Part shown: positions 54,691 to 64,000 of the stretch, one piece after another
Numbering within the stretch: position 1 is the first letter of the stretch
Layout of the letters: each line of letters opens with the position of its first letter
Assembly (NCBI GenBank): GCA_036346395.1
Contig: CM070594.1
Location: forward strand, 52,995,519-53,059,518
From: Hsuehochloa calcarea
Lineage: Eukaryota; Streptophyta; Magnoliopsida; Poales; Poaceae
Length of the DNA stretch: 64,000 nt
Reading direction: 5' to 3'
The notes under the pieces: model-generated
What the model saw: only the letters and a program-made list of their open reading frames with translations
Told to the model about the DNA's origin: nothing
The model's database searches: none
Program-made: the position numbers and the translations under genes

Positions 54691-57660
54691 CCAATGGGCA
54701 CTGTTTCCCTCCCTCGCTGCCCGGTGATCTTCGATGGTGCTAATTACACTGACTTTGTGTCTCACATGCGCATCCACATGCGTGGTCTTCGTCTCTGGGG
54801 CGTCCTCTCTGGCGATGTCACCGCGCGCCATGCCCTACTCCTCCGATGAGCCTACGTCAGTTCGCTTTCTCCGACGGTGACAAAGTCGCTATTGAGGCCT
54901 TGGCCCTTGCGATGAGAAGACTGCCTCTGCCTCCCAAGAGGCTCTGGATTTCTACATGGATCGCTTGACTACCTACACTCAGTGGTGCGACGACGCCTTT
55001 CGGGTTTCTTCTTTGTCCTCATCGTTAGTGTCGACCTCGCCTCTCTTTTGAGATTGTGGGATTTTCTTGGTACATTCGGATGTGGATTCATCTTCGCGAC
55101 AGCTCTGAACCCTCTGGAGATGCCCTCTACATCCGATGGTTCGTCAGAGCACTCTCTTGAAACAGGTGATGCTCTCGTTGACGCCTTCTACGCTCGAGTT
55201 CTGCGATCGGCGTCAATGGACTCTCTTCGCCTTCTTTGGTGTCGTTCTGTTCATCTTTGCTGGTGTCCGTCTTGACACAGGTTTCAGCGTGTCTCGAGTT
55301 CCTTACTCGCCGTCCCGAGTTTGAGCGAGGCATGCCCAGCTACTTGCACGCCACCCTCGTGTCACTCTTCTGAAGGCCCTTACCGAGATACGTGCAGAGG
55401 AGACTCGTCTGAGTGGTTCCGGTCTGATGACACTCCCCTCCGTGCTCGCCGCCCGTACACCTGCTACACCGACTGCTTCACGTTTGATCTGCGCCTCCTC
55501 CGGTAGTGCCACAGTGGTGGTGGCGCCCTCCATCTGACGGTGGTCGTCCTCGCTGCTCCTACTGCGACAAGATCGGCCACATTGAGTCCTAATGCTACAA
55601 GAAACAACGACATATTTCACGCCGTTCTTCTCCTAGCACTGGCACCGGTACTTCTACATCGACGTCTGCATCGACTACTTTCGCGTTTTCTCTCGAAAGG
55701 GAGATAGCGGACTTGACGGCTCGCTGCCACTTCGAGTTCTTCCTCGGCGAGTTCTGCGAGTTCTGCGGCCGACTCTTGGGCCGAGAAACCACCTCCTACA
55801 CGCAGTACCTCCCGTGGATCCTTGATTCGGAGCATCCTTCCACATGACTTCGATTCTTCCACTCTATCTTTTGTTACACCTCTTGATTCCCCGTCTAGAG
55901 TTCTTACTGAAAAGGTACCTCTCTTTCATCTGCAGTCGAGGACCTCTTAGCAACTCATCTTTTCATGTTCCTTCTGTTGCTCATGTTCCTCGCCTAACCA
56001 TGCAGCTTCTTTCTGCTGGACAGATTACTAACCTTGGTTATCGGATCATTCTCGACTCTGACTCTTGTTGTGTTCAGGACCGCCACACGGGAACTCTGGT
56101 TGGTTCTGACCATCGGCGCCTTAACTCGCAGCGTCTCTGGGAGCTTGACTGGCTTCACCTTCCTTCCGCTGCCACCGTCGCCGCCAGTCTCTCCGCCTCT
56201 GCCACTCCGTCTACCGGCTCTTTCCAAGAATGGCATCATCGTCTTGGCCATCTGTGTGGCTCTCGTTTGTCGTCTTTAGTTCGTCGTGGTCTTCTGGGGT
56301 CTGTCTCAGGAGATGTGTCGTTACATTGTCAGGGCTGTAAGTTAGGCAAACAGCTTCAGCTTCCTTATCCTCATAGTGAGTCAGTGTCTCAATGTCCTTT
56401 TGATCTTGTTCATTCAGATGTTTGGGGTCCGGCTCCCTTCGTTTCGAAAGGGGGTCATCGATACTATATCATATTTATAGATGATTTCTCTCGCCACACT
56501 TGGATATATTTCATGTCTTCTCGTAGTGAGGTCTTGTCTATCTATAAACAGTTTGCCACTATGGTTCGCATACGCTTCTCCACTCCTATTCGTGTCTTCG
56601 TCGTGCGACTCTGTGGCGAGTACCTCTCTCATCACTGCGCAGCTTTCCTTCTTTGGCGAGGGTACTCTCCTTCGATTCTCTTGTCCCGGTGCTCATGCTC
56701 GAATGGTGTTCTTGGCGCAAGCATCGTCACCTCCTTGAGTCGGCTCGTGCGATGATTGCCGCCTCTATTCCACCTCACTTTTGGGCCGAGGCTGTTTCCA
56801 CTGCCATTTATCTCGTCAACATCCACCTTCTTACGCTCTTGAGGTGCAATCCTGTTAAGCGTCTCTGTGGCCTCCTTTCGACTACTCGCGCCTTTCATTT
56901 GGCTGCGTTTGCTCGTTCTCCTCGCCTCGAGAACGCACCAAACCGATCGCTTTCGATCTATTGAGTGTGTCTTTTTGGGATCTGATCTGAGAGCACAAGG
57001 GCTATCGGTCTTTGGGATCTGTTGGTCGACGGATCTGATTTCTCGGGATGTGACTTTCGACGAGTCTCGTCCCTTCTACCCACGTCCTGTCTCTCCTTGG
57101 CTTCCTCTGTGGAGTCTCTCGCTTTTTCGTCGACCTGCTACCAGAGTAGGACGCGTCCATGTCCAGGAAACTTCCTTGGGATTGAGGTTACTTCCACTCC
57201 GGATGGTTTCTTTATGTCCTAAGAGAAGTATATTCGGGATCTTCTTGATCGCGCCTCCCTCATCGATCGGCCCTATTGAGACTCCTATGGAGCTCAATGT
57301 TCACCTCAAACCCTCGATGGCGAGCCTCTTTACGATCCGACTACGCTATCGCCATCTTGTTGGGAGTCTTGTCTACCTTGCTTTGTTACTCGTCAGGATA
57401 TCACTTATCCGTTTCACATTCGAGTCGGTTTGTTTCTGCTCCCACTCGAGTCCACTCTGACCACTTTCTTGAGTTCTGCGATACCTTCGTGGGACTATAT
57501 CTCGCCGTCTCTTATTTCCACGCTCCAGCTCGTTCTGACTTGAGCTTATTCGGATGCTACTTGGGCGATCCCTCGATCGCGGTCTATCTCTCTTCTTCGT
57601 GTTTTTCTTGGTGGTTCGCTTATTGCACGGAAGGCGAAGAAACAGTGCAGTGTCCCGTTC
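54690..57660 (+). pseudogene. Ty1-copia gag-pol remnant, LTRs not seen
   Basis: Plus-strand pieces in copia order: gag (PVIFDGANYTDFVSHMRIHM near 54720, RGLRLWGVLSGDVT), a zinc knuckle CDKIGHIES-stop-CYKK (about 55567), GAG-pre-integrase (WHHRLGH near 56231, CQGCKLGKQLQLPYPHSES near 56330), integrase (FDLVHSDVWGPAPF near 56400, YYIIFIDDFSRHTWIY near 56463), an integrase end (HFWAEAVSTAIYLVN near 56780, ISRDVTFDESRPFYP near 57040), then, after a deletion that removes the catalytic part of RT, FLGIEVTSTPDGFFMS (about 57172) and an RNase-H-like end (AYSDATWA near 57545). Stops and frameshifts occur throughout. Confidence 0.8.
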
Positions 57661-57667
57661 GAGTCAG

Positions 57668-57680
57668 ACAAGAACATGTA
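57668..57680 (+). repeat. 13-bp direct repeat, right copy
   Basis: ACAAGAACATGTA, identical to 54056-54068. It falls just where recognisable copia coding sequence ends (after CGTTCGAGT). Confidence 0.45.
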
Positions 57681-59820
57681 CAATATGGTGCAGCACGACG
57701 ATGAACGGAGATGGAAAAGGTATGCTACAAATATGGTACTGATCTATATAGTACTGCGTGTACGTGAGTCTAGACACAGATAAACTGTATAAAAAGGATA
57801 AGTTGTTGGTTTACAAACTGTGCAGTATGATTTGTGTTCTTTTGAACAGATGTGTTTAGCAGAGGTAAATTTACCTGAATGGAATGGGTCAAACAGTAAG
57901 AAAGATTGGCTGTGTGTATAGACAGTACCTGATATGCTAGTAGTTGGCTGGACCATACATCCATGTCTAGCTCTCTGATAGTCGAGGATTTCTTGTTATG
58001 TTGTATGGAGCTGTGTGCAAGAGGAAGTGGCATGTGATGTGTTAAATACGTACAGTCAAGCGTAAAATTTCTGGAACCTTCACATAATCCATGTTTTTCA
58101 AGTCTTTAGAAAAACTCTTTAGCATTAAATGCTTCCTTCATATAGTCTATTTCCTGAAAACAACCATGACCCGATTAGATAATTTGGTTTGATGCTAAAT
58201 ACTTTCTTTACCAGAAGAAACGTCAGAAGTTAAATGGTTGACAAACAATTTTTCTAGCAAATATGTTACCATGAAAAGAGTTAGGGAGAGCACGATGAAA
58301 TGGACTAATAGCACAGAATTATGCCAACTTCAAGATGCAAGCCTCTCAAATCATGCGTGGGCTGCACACTAGTATGTAAGCATTGGCAGCTATACATGGT
58401 TCTGTAATACCTACAAAACTCTAGCTATTCAAAAAATGATGCCAGTGCTTTCATTGAGGTAAGATGTCTATATAAATTGTTAAATTTGTTAAGATACGCT
58501 ATTATGGAATAGACTGTTTCAAAAACGTAAGCTTCGAAAAGTATGAGATAACAACATAACATAGGTTGTGAAAGACAAGATAATAACACCTAAGTAGCTA
58601 AGTCATAAAGTTACTTGTTATAACACAGATGCACATTCATTATAGATAGCAACTCAATCTCCCTTGGCGCCATCTTACATCGGATCCACTTTCTGAAGGT
58701 ATTCTGCTATTACCTAGAACAAAATGAGTTGATCCATCAACAAATGGTTTCAAAAGAATTCATATTTAAGTAGGCAGCAGACATAATACCCGTAGTTTTG
58801 GCTATAATAAAAAATAATAGAAAGACACAATGTGTTAGAGGAATATACACATTTAAGTGGCTTATCCTTAAACTATTCACATTAATATCTAACATATCTA
58901 TCAGACCAAGAATTTGCATTTTGATGACAACCACTTGGTCATTCAGGCATGCCCGATGAACCTAACCTAGCAAAAAACGCTAGATTATTATAGTGTCAAG
59001 TTGCTTACTAAAATGGTCTAGTTTAACTCCATTTTCACAAGTATATCATCAGAGTCTGCAAGCCTATTACCGAGTCTAGCAACATCTATTGGTTCAAAGT
59101 CAAATCGATCAAATATCTTACTCACAGATGCCCTCAGCTCTTCGTCAGCCAATATAAGTAAAAGGGAGAAGATAGGATGATACCATGAAAAGTTTAAGTG
59201 GAAAGTATGATTTAGAACATTCCATTAGGATATGAGCCTGAGCATCGAGGTGGAGCACGGCAGGAAAGAAGAGATCGGGAGGAAAGGAGTGGATAAGAAC
59301 AAGAGCTGTCGCAAGCGTTCTGGATACGAGCGAAATGCTCTCGCAAGCAGTGTCTGGTGTGCGCACGTGGGCCGTGCTGAACGAAGCTACCGAAGCAGCT
59401 GGCGGCCTGGCACGAGGCGACACGTGCAGGCGGGGCGTTGAACTCACAGAAACGCGGCGAATTCGCAATCAGGAAACTGACTCACGCAGGCGCTAGCCGG
59501 TTCGCGTGTAGAAACGCGTGAGCCTGCAGCTTAGGAGCGGTGGACTAAACGTACGAAAGCATTCTCCGAGCGGCATTTCCTTCGCGCCTAGAGATAGGTA
59601 AGATTACTCGTTACACAGTAGGTACGTACGTTGTGTTTGGCACTCTGCACATACAATAATGGTCCTACTGTGCATGTGGTCTGCACAGCACAATACCTCT
59701 GCGTTGAGCTTCTGTAATAGTCTGTTTTTGAATTATAAATAGTAGTTCATTTTTCTTAGTTGGATTCAAAAATTTATTTCAAGTTAAGTTGTATTTTTAA
59801 AATCTCAAACTTCTACCTCA
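57681..59820. other. Intergenic stretch, no gene recognised
   Basis: AT-rich to about 59200, then mixed. No domain or splice-consistent exon chain was recognised. A minus-strand frame at 59145-59468 is unconvincing. Confidence 0.5.
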
Positions 59821-60940
59821 ATTTCAAAACCTTTCTCTTTGGGTCCAGCTCATTTTCCTTCCCCTTGGGTCGGTCGTTTCTCCCCTGGTCGTAGCCCCTC
59901 TTGGCCATTCTCCCCGGCCAATCCTCTCCTTTCCCCTTCCGGCCCAGTCGGGCCAGTGCCCCTCCCCTGGTCTTCTACTGCCCAGCCCATCTACCAGTCC
60001 CACCGCCTGTCCCGCCGCAGCGTCAGCGCCATGGTCACGCGCCTGCGCCTTCTGGCCCTCTGCCACAATTGCTCCCCTCCACCAGCCATTGACTCTGGCA
60101 CCTCTGTCGCCTTGTCTTGTCGCCAGTGTCTGCCCATGTCGGCCCCGCCACCTGCGTTGCCCGCACGAGTTGTCGCTCCCGTCGCTTCCCCGCTGCGCGC
60201 ACCTGCTCTGTCCTCTCCGACCAGGGCGTCCATGCCACGAACACCTTGGGAACCCACCCGCCTCCCAGTCTCTAACGACTCTACCTCCCCCTCCAGCTAT
60301 AAGAAGCCCTGGGCCCCTCTCACTCCTCTCCTCGTCTCTCCTTTGCTTCTGGTAAGTGCCACAAGAGAAGAACCCGACAGCCCATTCTCCTCCGAGCTCC
60401 CCCACTCCTGCCCGTGCTACAGTGGTTGCCCGAAGCCCCGAGCTCTGAGTTCAGACAGCCGCCGCGCCTCCTTTCGGGTTCTCACCGCACCAGTGCAGCC
60501 CTCTTCTACTCGCGTTGATTCGTGCCAAGAGCTCCTTGGAGCGATCCCCGCTCTTGGTTTCAGTTTTGTGTTGCAGGAACCGCCATCTCTCCTCTTCTCC
60601 TTCATTCGGCTGACCACTTCACCGCCGTCTCCTTCATCGCCGACTGTGAGCTCCCCCATCGCCGTTCGACCTTATCCGACCTCCTTTTCGGTCTTGGTAA
60701 GCCCCCTTTCTACGTGCCCGGTTCTCCCTCTTGTCGCCCGACCTCACCGAGCAGTCGAAACTCTTTTTCGACCATGTCTATGACTACGTCGACGACCATA
60801 TCTACGACTATGGTTACGACCACGACTAGGTAGTCATGTTGTCAAAACCTCCTTCAGACCACACTATGTTGTCGAACTCCCTCTGACCACACTGCGTTCT
60901 CGAACCTCCTTTCGACCACGCTGTGTAGTTGCTACCCTTT

Positions 60941-61200
60941 ACGACCACGTGTAGTCGCTGCCCTTTACGACCACATGTAGTCGATACCCTTTACGACCAC
61001 ATATAGTCGATACTCTTTACAACCACGTGTAGTCACTACCATTTACGACTACATGTAGTCGATGCCCTTTATGACCACATGTAGTTGATATCTTTTACGA
61101 CCACGTGTAGTCGCTACCCTTTACGACTATATGTAGTCGATTTCCTTTATGACCACGTGTAATCGCTACCCTTTATGACCGTATGTAGTCGTAGCTCCTT
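60941..61200. repeat. 26-bp tandem array with G-box and palindromic cores, 10 copies
   Basis: Units begin at 60941, 60967, 60993, 61019, 61045, 61071, 61097, 61123, 61149 and 61175, an exact 26-base period. Consensus core: ACGACCACGTGTAGTCG. CACGTG (G-box) occurs at 60946, 61024, 61102 and 61154; one unit is a perfect 16-base palindrome, CGACTACATGTAGTCG (61046-61061). Degenerate copies flank the array from about 60860 to 61250. Confidence 0.9.
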
Positions 61201-61283
61201 TCGACTACGTCTTGTAGTCGTAGCTCCTTCCGACTACGTCCTGTAGCCGAACCCCTCTCCGACCACGTCAACTCAAAGCTAGC

Positions 61284-61456
61284 AGTACTCGACATGAATA
61301 GTACTTGAAGCCACAATACCCAACAAACAATATTCGACACGAACAGTACCCGAAGCTAGTGCTACTTGAAATGATGAGTACTCGAAACAAACAGTACCCG
61401 AAGACAACAGTACTTGAAACGAACAGTACTCGGGATGGCAGTACTCGAAGCCAAAA
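61284..61456. repeat. 16-bp tandem repeat, about 11 copies (same family as 8295-8422)
   Basis: Units of AGTACTCGAAACGAAC type start at 61284, 61300, 61345, 61361, 61377, 61393, 61409, 61425 and about 61440, with slightly shifted units in between (61315, 61329). Wording such as GTACCCGAAG and GTACTTGAAACGAACA matches the array at 8.3 kb. Confidence 0.85.
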
Positions 61457-61949
61457 CTTCAGAAGCTCTGTTCTCCTCTCTTATAACTCCGATTCTAGTG
61501 ATTTTTATTTTAAAATTTGTCTAAATTCAAGACCCTAATAATGGCACTGGTTTTATTTGATTTGGAGTTCATTTGTTATTTTATTAGTATTTATTTGTTC
61601 TCCTTGCTTGTTTATTCTTTTCCGGTGCGTTCGTCCCAGTAGAGTTCGAAGACGCGTGAGATCTCCAGTTTGATCAAGCGCAGGACTTTCAAGACTCTCT
61701 CACCTTTACTCCCGGTGAGTAAATACTTTGATCATTTTGAACAGCTGTCGTGCCTCCTTCTGGGTTCTCGCCGCACTAGTGCAGCCCTCTTCTACGCGCG
61801 TCAATTCGTGCCAAGAGCTCATTGGAGCGATCCCCTCACTCGGTTTTAGTTTTGTGTCATAGGAACCGTTTTCTCTCCTTTTCTCCTTCAATTCTGGCTG
61901 ACCACTTCACCGCCTTCTCCTTCATCGCCGACCACGAGCTCCCCATCAC

Positions 61950-62331
61950 CGTTCGTGATGAGGACATCCCTCCTTCGGATACACGCACGACACAAGACCC
62001 TCTAGATCTGGGTGCTGAACTACACGGTCCTATGACAAGAGCTAGAGCACGTCACTTAACCGATCAGGTAAAGTCGTTTCTAGGGCTAAGTGTATTATTT
62101 GAGAACTCTATGATGCTGCCTAATGGAGATGATTTACTTGTACTCAGGAATCTAGGACTACGACCAGTTCAAGAATGTCTACGACCACTGCAAGAAGATC
62201 TACGACCACTACAAGAAGACCTACGACTAGTTGATTCGATTGGAGCAATCTACGACCAGAAAAGTGAGCACAGTATTCGTTGGACACAATCTACGACCAA
62301 AGATAGCATGGACTCCTCAAGACCACCCTAG
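61950..62331 (+). pseudogene. Gypsy pol C-terminal tail fragment with tandem heptad-like extension
   Basis: The frame reads VRDEDIPPSDTRTTQDPLDL, GAELHGPMTRARARHLTDQV, then KSFLGLSV. GPMTRARA followed by a LTDQV helix is the C-terminal tail of several grass gypsy polyproteins. The following 100 bases encode LRPVQECLRPLQEDLRPLQE, made of a 21-base repeat CTACGACCACTGCAAGAAGAT, ending at stop 62331. Integrase and RT are absent upstream, so it is a fragment. Confidence 0.6.
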
Positions 62332-62497
62332 GACCAGTCCTACGACCAGATCTTCGACCAGAAATACGCAACACAAGGTGCTGCGTCACCGTTTTGGAAA
62401 CTAATAAGACTTTGTAAATGTAACGAGGTCGGAGTCCAGGTTGTGTACGCTTCATCCCACGGCCGCACAACCCTAGGTCGACCTCCTCACGTTCCCC

Positions 62498-62508
62498 TAT
62501 ATATATAC
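62498..62508 (+). promoter_or_regulatory. TATA box of the gypsy LTR
   Basis: CTATATATATA, 350 bases before the LTR end at 62848 and preceded by CG-rich sequence. Position fits the U3/R promoter of an LTR transcribed towards the primer site and gag. Confidence 0.65.
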
Positions 62509-62850
62509 AGTAGCTTCCATAGTTTAGAGGCGGGTTTTTCTTAGATTATTCTACCAATTGCAGTTTCGCCGATTATCGGTTTGAGGAACCCCACTTGTAA
62601 ACTTCATCCATATCCGCAATACAATTCAGATTGCATCTACCTTGTTCTTGTGAGTTGCTTCGATTGCTTGCAGGAACAATAACCTTCGTGGTAAGGTCGA
62701 TCGCGTGCAAGCGTGGTAGATAACGACAGGCGTGCGGGTGTAGCGAATTGCTAGGTGACGATATGTTGGTCGGAAGCCTCAAAGCGTCAACGTCCTCACG
62801 ACGAACCAAATCGAACCTATCGGAAGATCGGGCCGCTGTGACTCATCAAG

Positions 62851-62862
62851 TGGTATCAGAGC
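62851..62862 (+). other. Primer-binding site of the gypsy element
   Basis: TGGTATCAGAGC, complementary to the 3' end of initiator Met tRNA, two bases after the LTR end ACTCATCA. Confidence 0.9.
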
Positions 62863-63909
62863 AAAGGTTGCCCGTTAGGTAATTTCGTTTATCCCCTTTC
62901 GTTAGTTGTGTTCCCTCACCTAGAGTCCAGAAAAACTGCCCTACAAAAAGTTTTAGATCGTAATTATTCCGCTATCTAAACCACTTTGTGCCTTTCGCAA
63001 TTTTGTTTTCGCCGCATTGTTGAGTTCGAGTCCATCGTCGGTGTCTTTGTTCTTTGGTTTAGAGTAGCATTCTTGGTCTCTAGTCAACACTGCGCCGCCG
63101 TGCCACCATCCATCCCGGACGCACGACCTCCTTTTTTTCGAGCGACACCCATTCGACCACCCGCTCGGGATTTAACATCTACTCGGATCCGACCACCTCT
63201 TCGAGCAACACCCATTCTACCATCCACTCGGGAACTACCACCGTTGGATTCGATCCTGGTTGGATTCCGTGGCATATGAGAACTTCGCCCAAGTACAGAG
63301 AGAGAGAGTATCTTTTAATTACCTATTTACCCCCGCTCTCGGAAAAAGTTTGTGACCCAATCATCTCATCGGATCCGTAAAAGGTGATGAAGAATTTTGG
63401 GCTTGGGTCACGTTTGCAAAAAAAAAGAGGAAGCAAAAGTGCAAAAGAAAAGAAAAGAAGCAAAAGTGCAAAAGAAAAGAAGAAGAAGCAATTCGACCAC
63501 CCCTAGTTGGTCTACGACCGCCCGACCTTGCATCCTTTGGACTCCTTTGTATCGAGTCCTTGTTTGATCGATGTTGTGCTAGGGCTAGGGGCACTTTTAG
63601 ACCACAAGAATCGGCGATTTAGCATGTGGGCTTTGGTTCACTTTTGCTAATCTGATTTCATTATTGCTATTCCTTGCTACTAAACATTGCTGTCAGAGCT
63701 CCACATACTTTCGACCCTCAGATTGGATCCTCGCATTCGCCTCCGCCGTGATCGTACATCCCACCTTCGCCGATTAGACCACTTGCTGAAATTTGGTAAG
63801 AAACTCATAAGAGCTTGGTAAGACGCTTGAGAGTGTGTGATTCCACCCTCCGACCACCTAATAGTGATAGGGATAATACATTTGTGTTGTCTTTTGTCTC
63901 CTACTAACC
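62863..63909 (+). other. Gypsy leader between primer site and gag
   Basis: About 1.05 kb of leader. It has dispersed CGACCACC words (63146, 63199, 63494, 63863) and a purine-rich tandem piece at 63419-63490 built from AGCAAAAGTGCAAAAGAAAA (two copies plus fragments). No gene is supported; frames at 62986-63279 are short and lack domains. Confidence 0.6.
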
Positions 63910-64000
63910 ATGTCAGGTGAAGGATTGGATGCGCAAGAGTGTGTTTTGAGGGAAGAGCTCATGACGCTATTGGATGAACAACGCACTACCGTTAATGAGG
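63910..64000 (+). CDS. Gypsy gag, start only (runs off the window)
   Basis: ATG at 63910 opens a frame without stops to the window end, reading MSGEGLDAQECVLREELMTL then LDEQRTTVNE. A charged, helix-prone start about 1.05 kb after the primer site is typical of gag in this kind of element. Only 30 codons are visible, so whether it is intact cannot be judged. Confidence 0.6.
   Translation, partial: MSGEGLDAQECVLREELMTLLDEQRTTVNE

Larger units (their letters stand above)
60460..61955 (+). repeat. Direct repeat of about 210 bp, 1.29 kb apart
   Basis: 60460-60665 and 61747-61955 align: GTGCAGCCCTCTTCTAC, CGTGCCAAGAGCTC, TTGGAGCGATCCC, TCAGTTTTGTGT, GCTGACCACTTCACCGCC, TCCTTCATCGCCGAC. The tandem arrays lie between the two copies. 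Confidence 0.8.
59820..62848 (+). repeat. LTR-related region of a plus-strand gypsy element, chimeric
   Basis: The right end is clear: ACTCATCA at 62848, then a primer-binding site at 62851. A TATA box CTATATATATA at 62498 sits about 350 bases before the LTR end. Further left the area contains CT-rich sequence (59830-60780), tandem arrays (60941-61200, 61284-61456), a stretch with TTTTCCGGTGCG (61618) similar to the gypsy LTRs near 22871, and a fragment of pol C-terminus (61950-62331). I cannot place the LTR start; the true LTR may begin only near 62400, with the rest belonging to an upstream element. Confidence 0.55.

Noticed and set aside
53917..54701. Two minus-strand frames of more than 220 codons
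   Set aside because: They exploit a GC-rich segment; arginine/alanine-rich with no recognisable domain.
59839..60783. 314-codon plus-strand frame, proline/serine-rich
   Set aside because: Lies in the CT-rich part of the gypsy LTR-like region, repeats partly at 61.75 kb, and has no domain.
60941..61200. 26-bp array considered as CRISPR or centromeric satellite
   Set aside because: No spacers, and far too short and local for a satellite; it is a minisatellite in a retroelement region.
62851..62862. tRNA-gene-like wording TGGTATCAGAGC
   Set aside because: It is a primer-binding site after an LTR end; there is no cloverleaf around it. The same holds at 5005-5019.

Overview
This is a stretch of a monocot (grass) nuclear genome, most likely rice or a close relative. 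The evidence is the dense nesting of grass-type LTR retrotransposons, CACTA, hAT and MITE elements, the GC-rich 5' regions, and two spliced plant genes with canonical GT-AG introns. I cannot fix the species from the sequence alone. No prokaryotic features, CRISPR array or RNA gene was seen.

Layout. 1-7999: a SIRE/Maximus-like Ty1-copia element on the minus strand, cut by the left edge of the window, whose 5' LTR lies back to back with an inverted LTR of the same family. 8081-8416: two different short tandem repeats. 8990-10613: a broken plant-mobile-domain gene (minus). 10.7-11.1 kb: a tandem triplication. 12131-12622: a small intact ORF of unknown function (minus). 14.1-19.25 kb: a degenerate hAT transposon (minus) with a local 517-bp tandem duplication. 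19573-20293: a 721-bp MITE. 21.3-28.4 kb: gypsy LTRs in tandem and a deletion derivative with a gag remnant. 29.1-31.36 kb: a LINE remnant (minus). 31.36-36.2 kb: further gypsy LTR pieces and GC-rich sequence. 36.2-42.6 kb: a CACTA (En/Spm) element (minus) split by a chromovirus-type gypsy deletion derivative. 42.6-43.8 kb: a gypsy protease-RT remnant (plus).

The gene island is 44.8-52.2 kb. It holds a nine-exon seven-transmembrane protein of the lung-seven-transmembrane/GOST type (371 aa as modelled, apparently without the usual N-terminal luminal domain) and an eight-exon group of ubiquitin-conjugating E2 coding sequence (506 aa, UBC25/26/UBE2O-like). Both are on the plus strand, about 1.8 kb apart. 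They do not share an obvious pathway.

Downstream are two MITEs with clear target-site duplications (52.6 and 53.2 kb), a decayed copia coding region (54.7-57.7 kb), an AT-rich stretch with nothing recognisable, and from 59.8 kb to the window end a plus-strand gypsy element with unusual tandem repeats (26-bp G-box/palindrome array and a 16-bp repeat shared with 8.3 kb), a primer-binding site at 62851 and a gag start at 63910.

The most unusual signals are the dispersed short GACC-containing palindromic motifs in two unrelated retroelements, the shared 16-bp repeat at two places 53 kb apart, and the in-frame LTR-integrase chimera at 39.3-40.6 kb. Exon borders were read by eye from splice sites and reading frame. 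Element outer borders are inferred where stated.
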